DNA of 64,000 nt from Anastrepha obliqua (taxonomy: Eukaryota; Arthropoda; Insecta; Diptera; Tephritidae). Where the stretch lies: contig NC_072894.1 in NCBI RefSeq assembly GCF_027943255.1, positions 82,623,601-82,687,600 on the forward strand, written 5' to 3'. A program made the translations under genes and the position numbers. Of the stretch, positions 1 through 10,883 are shown piece after piece (the stretch's first letter is position 1; each line of letters starts with the position of its first letter). Under the pieces are notes generated by a model. It worked only from the letters and a program-made list of their open reading frames with translations. It was not told the origin of the DNA and did not search any database.

Positions 1-1475
1 GTAGGCATCTATATATATATATTTATATGAGAACAAATGTGTTATTGTGCAATTCTTATTGATATGTATGCCTTCGTTGTAGCCGTTATTACTTGCTAGT
101 CGGTTAAAGTAGGCGCGCACGGCGTATGAGCTACTTTCTGTAGCCACTATTTTTCTGCTCCGCACTTCACTGCTCTCTTTTTCACCACTTTTTGCATTTT
201 TTTTTCCTTCATTTCTCACTTCCATTGCTTACGTGCATTTGTTATTATGGCTGCTGTGGCTGTGGGTTTTAATTCTGCAGCTTTCTCTGTACTTTCCACC
301 TTCAATTTTTATTTCCCCTATCCTCGCCGCAACAGCACATCCACCATGCGGTTGAGCCGTAATTGAAATTTGTGGCTGCATCAATATTTGCCATTTTCTT
401 TTTATTACTTGTGTCAGGTAATTAAAAATTTTCCAAAGTCTCATGAAAAATTTATGGAACTGCAGATTTTTAATTAATTGCTTTATTTAATTGTAATTTT
501 GGCGGAACGAATAGAAATATATAACACTGGCTACGGATAAGATGTGTTCTTGTTTTTGTTTTTGTTTACTAATTAAATTTAGCGTATTTGTTTTGAGAGA
601 TCTAGGTTGAGAAGCTGCGTTAAACGTTGTTCCGAGTTTTTCCCAAACGCTTCATATAATTTGGTCTAATTGTATTTAAATTTTAATATTGCGTTAACGA
701 AGGAATTTTCGACATAATAATTATGTATTAAAGTTTGTTTCTTAAATATGAGTGAGGTGGTATTTTTCAATTAAGTGTTAAGTTGGCTAAAAATTATCTT
801 ATTAGTTTCATGCATCTTCGAGACATTAAAACTTGGTATGTGGCATGATTGCAGTTGGCATTCATTTTTACTTTTATTGGTTTAAACGCAACATCCATTA
901 GTTATATTTCAACACAGACACACACATATACAATAAACTATTACATACTAAAAAACTTAAATCAAGAAAATGTCAACATATTTTTAATTTACAAATACAA
1001 AAATCAAAGCCGGGAAGAATATAGATAAATAGGAAAGGTGAGTGGCCCTTAGCAACCATAACATGTCATAAACTTTCCTGATCGCACCATATATGTATGT
1101 TTGGGACTGTTCCAAGTTAGGGTCTTGTTGACAACAATATAGGGAAATAGGAAAGGTCAGCGGGCATAAAAATTAGTTACCTATATAAATATTGTACTTA
1201 TATATATAGTTATATGAGCACATACTTCATGAATTCGTGAATTTTTTCTAGCTTCCTTTTAAAACGCGTAGTGCTTTTAATAATACTCATTGCTGATTGG
1301 TGCGAGATTTTGTTATGCTATCTAATGCCGTATATGTATATCTAACAATATTGTTGAACAGGACAGAGTTTTCATCTGATACATTATCATTATTAAAACA
1401 AATCTGAACCGTTTAAGTGTGTTGGTAACTGACAAGTTTTGGCACGAAGTAGGCGAATTTTTAGGTAAAATATAC
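1..1475. other. AT-rich non-coding stretch
   Basis: No gene or transposon frame is recognisable. The stretch opens with an AT-dinucleotide run and is rich in T-tracts. A short motif around 1018-1048 (a GAAATAGGAAAGG-like core) recurs imperfectly at 1136-1166, giving two related segments about 118 bp apart. The minus-strand frame near 229-444 has no similarity I recognise. Confidence 0.6.
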
Positions 1476-1690
1476 GGCGCCCGCCGTAGCTGAATGCGTT
1501 GGAGCGTGACTACCTTTCGGAAGTGGTAAGTTAGAGCTTCCTTGCATGAAACACAAAAATTTTAGAAAATATTTTTTCAATAGCAGTCGCATCGGAAGAA
1601 GTTCCTCATAAGAAATATCTACCATTCGGAGTTGGCTTAAATTGGGAGGTCCCTCCATTTGGGGAACAACATCAAGGGTGTAATATATAA
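1476..1690 (+). repeat. Diverged tRNA-derived SINE copy
   Basis: The 5' end (GCCCGCCGTAGCTGAATG) matches the tRNA-like head of the SINE seen best at 5399-5697. The body keeps the CCTCATAAGAAATATCT and ATTCGGAGTTGGCTT blocks and the GGAACAACATCAAG block. The B-box region is destroyed and the 3' end runs directly into AT-rich DNA. It is among the more diverged copies in the window, so probably an older insertion. Confidence 0.75.
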
Positions 1691-4600
1691 ATACATAGAA
1701 TAAGTATATATATATAATAGTGTGTAACCTATGGGGACTATAGCATGCCATACACTTTTGCAAAGTAATGAAAATATAATGTCTAGTTTTCTTGGTACTA
1801 ACTCTAAAGAGCAAACGATTGTAGGGCTTCAGAGAGGCCTTCCTACATTTTCCCAAAAACTGCAGATTAGATGTTAATGTTTAAAATATTTTTTTTGCTA
1901 TATTTAAACTCATCTTTCTTAATACAAATTATAGGTACAGTGGATAATATATTTCGATATTTTATAATATTTATATAGGTATGTACATTAAGGCCAAGCA
2001 TTAAAGATGACTTGCCAGACCTTACTGAACAGAAATTTCAACACAGTTTGCCATTTTTAGCTGTAAAACTATAGTTACCGATATATATAGTTCTCATACA
2101 GTTGAAAAATCACCAGATTTAATGGGCTATAAAACTGCTTACCTGAAATTTCTTTTAAGATTCTGATTAAATTTGAATTTTTTATGAAAATACATTGGTT
2201 TGCTGCTATTTAGATTTTCACAAAGTTTGAAATATAATACGAGTATATGGTTTTTGTAGAGAAACGAACTATATTGTCAGAAAATAATAATTACGATTAT
2301 ATAAAAATTATTAAGCGAACATGTCGCTGTGCTATAAATATTTAACGCAGTGTATAATAAGACATTGGACTCAAGCAGAAGAACTCAGATGATTTGCTGA
2401 CGTAAGGGGGTTATGAGAGCGGTTTGCTTACAAAAAAACTGAGATTGTAGTGGTGCTATACGAAAAAAAATTAACATAGCCTTCGCTCATCTTACTTCGT
2501 TGCTGTCTGAACCATGTCTGATTGGTCGAATGTGTGAAAGCGTGTTAAATTAGAGGGCCAAATTCTGCTGCCGAATAACCGGTGACATGGCAGCCGAAGT
2601 TATTCTCACAATTTTTTTTCGGATGACCAAGCCTGGTAATCCATCTTCCACGACTTTGACCTGATAGCCGATTTTGAGACCACGAGTTGTATTTTTACAT
2701 TCCTGCAATAAAATATGCTTGAGAATTGCTCACGGAGGTGTGCTTGGTAGATGAAATATAAATTGGTTTGCTCAAAGAAATAATTTAGAATGAGAGCAGA
2801 AAGTAGGACAACTTTTAAAAAATCTATGTAATGAAGAATTTAAAATTCTATAAAGTACTTTTTTTAACCATTTTTTAAGACCATTTTAACTCAAATTATT
2901 ATGAGTGCCGTTTGATACCCGTATGAGCTAGTCACCGAAAGTCGTGCTGTGGCCCACCACAATCGAGCTAGACATAGATGCATATATGCCGGGCAAGCTT
3001 TAGCCATGTGTTTTTGCGCATCTGTCGTTCTGCTTGTCCAACAATATCTAGAGCTCGAGCAAAATAATTTAGATATTTGAACAAAAAAATGCCACTGTTG
3101 ATAAAGGAACGATTGGGGTTGAAAATAGGATTAATAACCCACATATCAAATAACGGTAATTTAAAATATGAAAACTATGATATTTCTGTAAATAAATGTG
3201 CTATATATAATAAATTGGGAAAATGGGCATTACTGGGGCTATTACAGGTATCGTAGTATGTACAAAATTGTCAAGATAGGGTTCCAACTATGCCATGGAT
3301 AATCGATAATCCCCCGTGCGCATGGGTCATATTCGCAAAATATCATTTATTTTTCGTAAATTTTAAATCATCTATTTCATACACCAATTACTAGATATCG
3401 AATTCTCGTTCAAAATTAGTGCTTAATTTGAATATAAAGCATAAACTTGACTTTTTATATAATTTAAAAGTTTCTATTTTTTTTTAATTTTTAATGCATC
3501 ATCATAAATATTCTTTGATAAGTTTTAATTAAAAGTGCCAAAGTTTCATATTGGCAATGGCGTAGCAAACAATCATAAGAAAAATTAAATGAAAAGAAAT
3601 TAAAAAGAAATCAGTCAAGTAGACAGAAGGGAAAGAAAAGTTAAAGTGCGAAATATAAAAAGGGAATTGTCGTTCTTTTTCGTCTCACTAATGGCTTGGT
3701 GGAAGGCAACGACTAATACACCATTGAAAAGTCATGGTGAAGGAATTAAAGAAGGAGCACTGGCAAAGTAAAGAACGGGTCGAAGATGTTGCTGCTCGTT
3801 ATCAGCCAGTAAAGTAGCAAGAAAAAGAAAATCCATCAACAGTATAAAAAAACGACTTCATCAATCGATGTCGCAGCAGCAAGTTCATTGCAGCAGCCAT
3901 GGCCGGAATATTATGAACAACAGCAACAATAACAGCAATAACAAAAGCATCAACAAAATAATTATTTTTAATGACATATTGTTGCTGCACCGGCAATGCG
4001 TAGATGCCTGCCAAATGGACTGCAGCAATAAATGGCACAAAAAATGCACAAGAAAAATATTAAACAAAAAAGTAAATATTGCTCACACAAAGTTGCTGGT
4101 TTTGTTGGAAAAACGTTTCGTGTTTGTTTTTTATTTTTTATTTTTCTTTTTTTTCGCTATTGCTTATAATTATTAAATAAATAATTTATTTTGGTATGCG
4201 CGCTAAAAAATGCTGCAGATTGCTCATTGCAATTTAGTAATTGCAATCAATCATCTTTGTTGTCTGGCTGATTGCAAGTAAGCGAAATAGCTGAGATAAA
4301 AAGTATTTGAATTGAAAAAGGATACCAAAGGAAGAGAGTCGCAAAGGGCGGCGGATGTTCAGGGGGAAATACTGTGATGCTCGGCTGAATCGCTGGCGGA
4401 TGGAATTGATTGAATGATTGATGATTAATGCATTTTGCTTGCAAATTCGACGAACCAAACAACCAAACAACCAACCAGCCAAGCAAACGACCGACGAACC
4501 AACTAAACTACATTGTAAGCAATAAACCAAGTTGAAGCGATAAGAATAGAGCGGAGTGCACGGAATGACGTTGGCTGGCTCTATGTGGTGCGCGGCCAAG

Positions 4601-5303
4601 GCAAGGATGTGGCTGCAAGTGTATGCCAAGGCAAAGCTGAAAATGTCCAGTCAGCAAATGTGCAGAAATGGCGCTTAAGATATGCACCAGCATACTATTC
4701 GTACTATTACTATGCCAAGCAAGAAGGTGCTTGCCTGCCTGTTGATACGAGTTTTGGTATATATAGTTTTTTTTTGTGTTAGCGTAGAGGCGGTTGTGCC
4801 TCTGGTTAGCATTTGCCTGCTTAAATATGCATTTTCAATTAAGCGCAATTTGGATGCAGTGCGCACCCGCCACCTTCGCAGCAGCAGCAGCATTCGACGC
4901 GACTTCACGATGTGGCCTCCCAGCAGCTACGGGATATGAGAAAAGATCGAGAGAGTTGCTGCTGAGCTTTCAGAATTTTGCATTTGCCGAAGTTGCAAAC
5001 AAGCGAGCAAGCAGCCTTTAAAGTAAAACAATCACTTTTATTTTACCCGAAACGCATTCTTGCTGCAACGGCTATATTTTAACAAAATGAAGGAAATATT
5101 TACGAGTTGGCAAAAGTGTGTATATAATTAGAATATATGTACATATGATATGCATACATGCATACTTCGAGTACATGTGAAGTTTAAAAGTTATGGCCGC
5201 GAGAAATGTGAAAAGTTCAATCTAACCTGAAACAGTAACAACCGGGGTTTTAGGAGTTGGCTCAATGCTCATGGTGGGAATTTTCGCCGAAAGTTAAATG
5301 TTA
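1691..5303. other. Unique low-complexity DNA, no gene recognised
   Basis: This is AT-rich sequence with purine-rich and CAA/CAG-rich segments (about 3590-3960) and a run of AACCAAACAACC-like repeats near 4455-4510. Overlapping frames around 3800-5020 are repeat-derived (Asn/Ser or Leu runs) and resemble no protein family I recognise. A long intron or intergenic DNA is the simplest reading. Confidence 0.55.
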
Positions 5304-6418
5304 TTGGGTAAGGAAATAAGTTTCAGTCCTTTCTTAGCCAAAGTTACGAATTATTTAAACAATGAAATAATAATAATTTTATGTGAAGTATACACTATCG
5401 GCCGCCGTAGCCGAATGGGTTGGTGCGCGACTACCATTCGGAATTCACAGAAAGAACGTCGGTTCGAATCTCGGTGAAAACACCAAATTAAGAAAAACAT
5501 TTTTCTAATAGCGGTCACCCCTCGGCAAGCAATGGCAAACCTCCGAGTGTATTTCTGCCATGAAATAGCTCCTCATAAAAATATCTGCCGTTCGGAGTCG
5601 GCTTGAAACTGTAGGTCTCTCCATTTGTGGAACAACACCAAGGCGCACACCACAAATACGAGGAGGAGCTCGGCCAAACACCCAAAAAGGGTGTAGCGAA
5701 GCTACAAGTTTACTCCATCTTTCAGGCAGCATACGGATTCCTTTGACGAAAAATTCGAACCACTCTCCAATAAGGGCTGACTACATTGATCGGCACAGAT
5801 GGTAGTCCGAAGGTGCAATGCCGGGGGAATATGGCGGGTGGGACTAGTTTTTCCAATTCGGTCTTTCTAAATATTTCTGGACCGATTTAGCAATGTGTGG
5901 CCTGGCGTTGTCTTGCAAAAACATCAGTTGGTTATGTTCATTCCGGCCGCTTTCCTTTGACAACTCGATTAAAGCGCATTAGCTGCAGTCGGTAACGATC
6001 GCCAGAGGTTGTCTCAGGAGTTCATAATAGATGACACTCTTCTGATCCCACCTTTGAAGCATGAATTTTTCTCTCCGCTGTCGATGGACCTGGTGCACCT
6101 TGCAGGCTCCAACATTGTATTTGATGGAGCGTGATTACCGTAAATATTGATCAATATATGACAAGTTTCAGCTGCTCTTTTCTTTAAAAGGTAATAATGA
6201 AGCATGACTTCCCGCAAATGCTGTTGTTTCGGGACGAACGTAAATATTTTTGACGTCAGATAAAAAAAGATCTTTACGCTTCAAACGAATGCCAACTACT
6301 ACGATCGAGACCTCACATATACACCTTCAAGTCCCCAGTTTATTACTAAAGCAAACACAAAAATAGTAACAACAGCGACACCTCTTTTACGAGGGCGGAA
6401 ACTTAATCCCATACCTAA
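5304..6418 (-). mobile_element. Decayed mariner-like element carrying a nested SINE
   Basis: The minus strand carries broken pieces of a DD34D mariner transposase. An N-terminal block reads HLREVMLHYYLLKKRAAE at about 6217-6110. A catalytic block reads FLQDNARPHIAK and then HPPYSPAFAPSDYHL, and a C-terminal block reads KGIRMLPERW near 5700-5730. The helix-turn-helix and first catalytic aspartate regions are largely deleted. The ends are inverted repeats: the left reads TTGGGTAAGGAAATAAGTTT and the right, reversed, reads TTAGGTATGGGATTAAGTTT, each next to a TA dinucleotide. A SINE (5399-5697) sits inside the 3' part. Stops and deletions make it inactive. The 38.1-kb element is a second member of the same family. 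Confidence 0.82.
5399..5697 (+). repeat. tRNA-derived SINE, best full-length copy
   Basis: This is a tRNA-Ser/Leu-like head of about 85 bp with an A-box-like GTAGCCGAATGG and a B-box GGTTCGAATCT. It is followed by a shared body: CCAAATTAAG, CCTCGGCAAGC, CCTCCGAGTGTATTTC, GTTCGGAGTCGGCTTG, GGAGGAGCTCGGCCAAACAC. Other copies end in GCGCCAATT plus an AT-dinucleotide tail, but this one stops at AAAGGGTGTA. It interrupts the mariner at 5304-6418. The related mariner at 38.1 kb shows the same site without the SINE. The tRNA head could serve as an internal RNA polymerase III promoter; that is family knowledge, not shown here. Confidence 0.88.
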
Positions 6419-7894
6419 TAAAAAATAAATGATTTTTTCTCAGATAATTAAAAAAATAGTTCTACAATTGAATTTTTAGCGATTTGAATCGTTTCTGAAA
6501 TTGGCGCTAGTTCTTTCAATAATAATGTCACAATACCATATAACCACTTTTTCTTATTATCCCTACGGCTCACAGAACTTTTAATACTTAATTTTGAAAT
6601 GCATCATTTCCCAGTAATAAAATTCATTAATATGAAATAGAATTTTAAATTATAGAAAATCAACTTCCAGAATTTTGAATACAGAATGTTGCACCGTACA
6701 AAGTACTTTGAAAGAAAATATTTTAAATTTTACATATTTTGTCGCCTGATGTACTGTTGAAATCCTAGCATACGATTTTTCCAACAAATGTCGGTCAGAG
6801 TATTTTTAATAAATTTTTAAGCCACGGTTGGTCGCGTTTCGGTATTGTAGCCATTACCTGGAACGCTCCTGTTTTCTTTGGTTATTTCATCTTCTCACTA
6901 TTACATATATCTGCCCCAAGATGTTAGAATCTGAAACATCACAATTATTTCTATTACTTTTACTATTACTTTTTCTTCTTCTAATTCTTCTTCTTAGCGT
7001 CACAGTCCTTGATAAAGCATTGCTTCCTTCACAACTTTCTATTTCACAATTGTTTCTATTACTTCGGAAACTTTTCTCGTCGATTAGGGAGGTTAAGGGA
7101 GCTTACACTGGGATTCTTGGAAAAATTGCACTTCAGGTTGGATCCTAGGGAAACGCTAAATACTCTGAGTCAAACTTTATCAAACCAACTTTTTGATTTT
7201 TTATTAACATCGAATATTTATTTATTTCTTAGCAAAAAATAGCACACCTTTCCAACTTCGTGTATACCTAAGGAATTAACGTTACTTTCGTGTAAAGAAA
7301 ATTCTAAATGCCTCCTCTTTAAAGTAATTCTATCTTTTTAATGGTCATGCCCTCACTAACTATCGCAATAAGCAAAACGCCTCTACGATTATTGTTTAAT
7401 TCGGAGCGCATTTTTTGTAACTATATTAGGAAAAGGAAAGGACACAGCTCGTGAAAGTTAACCTTTATGTCAAAAGCAGAAAAATTATACTCGTATGCAT
7501 GTCCATAACAGCATACCCGTGTGTGCACATACGTTTTGTGAGGGAATTGCGTTGTGATAGAAATGTGAATGCTTAACACATTTGTTTTAATATGCTTAAG
7601 TTTTTATTTTATTTCTTCGAAAATATGTTTATTTTAAGTTTGTGAAAGAAGATTTAAAAAATATTTGAATGAGCTTTAATATTTTAATGAGTTTCTTAGA
7701 ATACTTCGCATAAATGTAATGTCCCAGTTGAAGTTTGTGGACTTTTTCTGTTTTTGACTCTTGACTTAGTGGAAGAGATTTTACTTCGCTCGTTTTTATA
7801 TTAATACATTATTATTTTTAAGATATATTTTAATAACTGTTAATTATTTAAGCCAAACAAAGAAATAAATAAACAAAGACAAAGTTACAAAAAA
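6419..7894. other. AT-rich stretch, nothing recognised
   Basis: No transposon ends or protein families were recognised. A T/C-rich run near 6940-7000 encodes leucine strings in a spurious frame (6828-7148). The remainder is AT-rich with short T-tracts. Confidence 0.5.
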
Positions 7895-8340
7895 TGCTCA
7901 CAGTCCACACCTTCTATTTCCAAACAGACATGCAATTTTTGTGTTGGGAATATTTGAACCCTTTCTGAAATACCCTCACCTCGGATTTGTTACCATATTT
8001 GATTAAGTTGTAGCTGAAGTTCTTCAAGGATAAGTATTTACAGCGTTACCATGGGGTAATGTTTTCAAATATTCCCAAATGAAGAAATCTAGAAAGTTAA
8101 AATCAGACGTTCTGGTAGGTCATAATGCAGGTCAGCTCCTTTCTAGCCATTTATGTGGAAAAAGTTTGGGGTAAATGCTCTCTAACGGTAATCGCAAAAT
8201 AAGCGGAAGCTCAGCCATGCTGGAACCACATTTGTTGCTACTGGTCCAAAGGAATGTCATCTAAAAAATCAGCCATTGTTGCAGAAAATTTAAGATCTCT
8301 GAATTAGATATGCTTCGGCGTAAAGACGCCGCGATTCAGT
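7895..8340 (-). mobile_element. Remnant of an IS630-type DDE transposase
   Basis: On the minus strand a broken reading shows a segment like SDFNFLDFFIWEYLKTLPHGNAVNT. This resembles the end of the DDE domain in insect IS630/Tc1-type transposases, where the family pattern is SPDL-TPLDFFLWGYLK. It is followed by a degraded C-terminal region. Multiple stops are present and no terminal repeats were found. The assignment rests on this motif and its downstream context only, so it is moderate to low confidence. Confidence 0.45.
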
Positions 8341-8547
8341 GCGTATTACATTAGCACGACCTTACACGAAATGCATGTCGGTTAATTCTGCCTTAGAATA
8401 AGTATCGTTCAATTTAAAATTATGTTCCGCAAATTTCACAAAATTTCTGCCAATCACAATAAGAGTGTCGTAGTAAAACTAGAGCAATAAATGTAAGTAA
8501 CAGAGGAGCTAAAGGAAACGAATAGCTTGCTATATCTCCAGAATCGT
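8341..8547. other. Short unassigned stretch
   Basis: Mixed-composition DNA before the 8.55-kb insertion; no feature recognised. Confidence 0.4.
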
Positions 8548-9098
8548 TAGTTTGCCAGTGCAGTGCCCAAACGTGCAAAGTCGCGAGATCCTTCTGGCCA
8601 CGGGTAGATCGGGGGCGCTTGAGGGAACTTTTAAGGCCATCAAAGCTGCAGCTCTTGAATTTGGTGGGTATCCTTACCGGACATTGCCCGCTAGGTGTAC
8701 ATGCGGTGAGACTTGGGATTGCTTCAAGTCCGTTCTGCAGAAGCTGTCTGGAGGACAACATGGAATCATCTTAGCACCTTCTTCTCAGCTGCGCTGCTCT
8801 CGTCGGGCAAATATGTAGACATCTGGGCTCTCACTTTTCCACTACACCTGTGGACATTGCGAGTTTCAATATCACACATGGAGTTCATCAGTAGCTTGAA
8901 GCGGCTAATTACGACCATAAATAAGCCACCGTTGGTCAGCGTCGTACGTGCATGGTCGTCATCCTCTAGTCCCAAGGGTCCTTCTTCCCTTCCTTCTCTT
9001 TTCCTCGTGTAGTATCACAACGGACGATTTTTGAATATTTGTCTAAGTGGGCTCCTCACAAGGGCATCCACTTATCCCAACCCAACCTAGTTTGCCAG
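8548..9098 (+). mobile_element. LINE-type insertion with an 11-bp target duplication
   Basis: The 11-mer TAGTTTGCCAG occurs at 8548-8558 and again at 9088-9098, bracketing 529 bp that is GC-richer than its surroundings. The right end of the insert, after a TAG stop, reads like other RNase H-LINE 3' ends in this window: GTATCACAACGG, then GTCTAAGTGGGCT, then CTTATCCCAACCCAACC. Similar endings are at about 24.1 kb and 58.8 kb. The interior shows a long open plus-strand frame (8713-9012) that I could not match to the RNase H or zinc-motif domains. A 5'-truncated LINE or a LINE-mobilised chimera fits best. Confidence 0.6.
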
Positions 9099-9990
9099 CA
9101 CCACCTTTATTTGTACTTTCAAGCTTCTTTTGGCCACTACTATTACCTCCTTAATTATTTTACAGTATTTTCTTCTTCATAATACTCTGTATATACACTG
9201 TGAAAAGGCATCAACTAAAATAAATGCCAAGTAGCCATGCAACAATAAAATTTTATGCAAAATACCTGTGTGCAAACGTTCAAAATGTGTTCTTTATGTA
9301 TTGCGAAATAGGCCAACATGAACTTACCTGTAAAAAGAACGAGAAGAAAAATGTTATAGGAATTTTTAATATAATAAAATATGAGAAATATTTATGGGTA
9401 CGTAAGTAGGCATTAAAATAATCTTTTAGTACTTACGTACTTTCTAAGTATGTATTTATGTACTTACACTTCAACTAATTCTAAGGTAATAACACTTTCA
9501 AATAACTGTATATAATAACACTCTGCTCGGGTTTTAATTTTTTTATGTAATGCGTTGGGTAGCTGATTCATTTAATTTTGTCACATTGGGTTCTGTTTGA
9601 AAGTTGGAGCTGCCAAATGCCGAAACTGACTCCATAGCTGTGAGTGAAGCTAAAACGCTAGTATACGGATGACGCAGTGAACTTTTCGCAGAGAATCGAG
9701 GCCCTGTTACAGTTCAAATCAGGTATATACATATATCACAGAAAAAAAAGTACCAGTAGTTGTACGGATTCTTTATAACGAAAGGGGCTAGTTATCGAGT
9801 ACATTTTTTCAACGGAAAGAAAATTAAGTTGAATGAAGAGTTCATTTTTCAAATGAGCTTTGTTTCTTAAAAGCTCCATCATTTTTTGGAAAATTTTGTT
9901 GGAAGCACAATTCGAGTTTTTCAGACTCAGTTCGTTAAATATTACATCATTCAACGTTTCGAAGGTGCTTCGTTTAATAATCTAGAAACG
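9099..9990. other. AT-rich stretch, nothing recognised
   Basis: AT-rich DNA with no recognisable element. A minus-strand frame at 9736-9954 (72 residues) matches no family I know. Confidence 0.45.
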
Positions 9991-10703
9991 ATTCACTGGT
10001 GCTAAGTTTTACTGAAGCGCTCAATGTTCTAACTCATTTATTACCATTAGACTTACATATAAAAATAATCGCTACTTGCAGCGCGGTGAGATTCAGAGAT
10101 ATTGGAAGCTGGACAATAAGACAAGCTGGACGGTCACAGCGAGATCATCCTACAGGGATCCTAGCTCAAAAAGAAATCAGACTACGCAGTCTCCTAGCTT
10201 AACTCCAAGAAAGATTTCACGGTACTTTTTTCACCGAGAGCCGAATGAGGCAAAGGGAAGGTGATTAGATGACACGATATTGAAATCTACACTTACGGGT
10301 CTAAGATGAACTGTGGGTGGAAGCTGGCTTCCATTCGGAGCCGCTCAACCTATTTCAGTCAATTACACTTTCTGACTATGCCAGTGTCTTCCAGGCAGAA
10401 CTATTAGCAATCAGAGAAGCATGTAAATCACTAAAACTCTACAAGGAAGTTGGTGCAAGAGTAGCTATCTTTTCAGATAGTCAAGCAGCTATGGAAGGGG
10501 TGAAAGAAAGCCTTTTCCACTACTTATGTGAATGTCCAGGGCTATCTAGAATACGACTTCGCTCTTTCGGTAAGCCTTTCTTACAGCAAAGTAATGAGAT
10601 CTCAGACATCGAGATAAAGAATTTGCTGCTATACCTGGATTGCCCAAAATGGATCTGTCTTAGAAACAAAAAAAAAAAACAAAAAAAAGAAGAAAAAAAA
10701 TAG
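9991..10703 (+). mobile_element. RNase H LINE fragment with a poly(A)-like tail
   Basis: A plus-strand frame first shows the linker after the reverse transcriptase (EALNVLTHLLPLDLHIK near 10010-10060). It then shows a degraded ribonuclease H: a YGSK-type first motif (the Asp is lost), FQAELLAIREACKSL (Glu) and FSDSQAAMEG (Asp). Soon after that the reading jumps to the C-terminal metal-binding motif region (HYLCECPGLSRIR), so the middle of the domain is deleted. The copy ends in an A-rich tail at about 10670-10702. It is 5'-truncated and inactive. It belongs to the RNase H-carrying non-LTR group (I/LOA-type). Confidence 0.8.
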
Positions 10704-10821
10704 GACATTATTACATGAGAACAGTGGTAGTAAAACGGCGCTGGTCGCTAATTAAGATTATTTCAGTAGAAATAGTCAACCACTTCAACAACAAAAATCT
10801 CAATGAGATTATGTTGCATAT

Positions 10822-10883
10822 AAAGATCGGGTTTTTCCTCAGTAACAAAAAACCAAAGATCGGGGTTTTCCTCTGTAAAAACC
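10822..10883 (+). repeat. Two-copy tandem duplication of about 31 bp
   Basis: A unit beginning AAAGATCGGG and ending AAAAACC occurs at 10822-10854 and again, with small changes, at 10855-10883. It lies about 120 bp beyond the LINE tail. The function is unknown and simple slippage is likely. Confidence 0.7.

Noticed and set aside
3802..5021. Cluster of overlapping open frames
   Set aside because: They overlap on both strands, consist of repeat-coded Asn/Ser/Leu runs and match no family.
5399..5480. Functional tRNA gene suggested by A- and B-box motifs
   Set aside because: The acceptor stem does not close and the same head recurs fused to a constant body in many copies, so it is a SINE.
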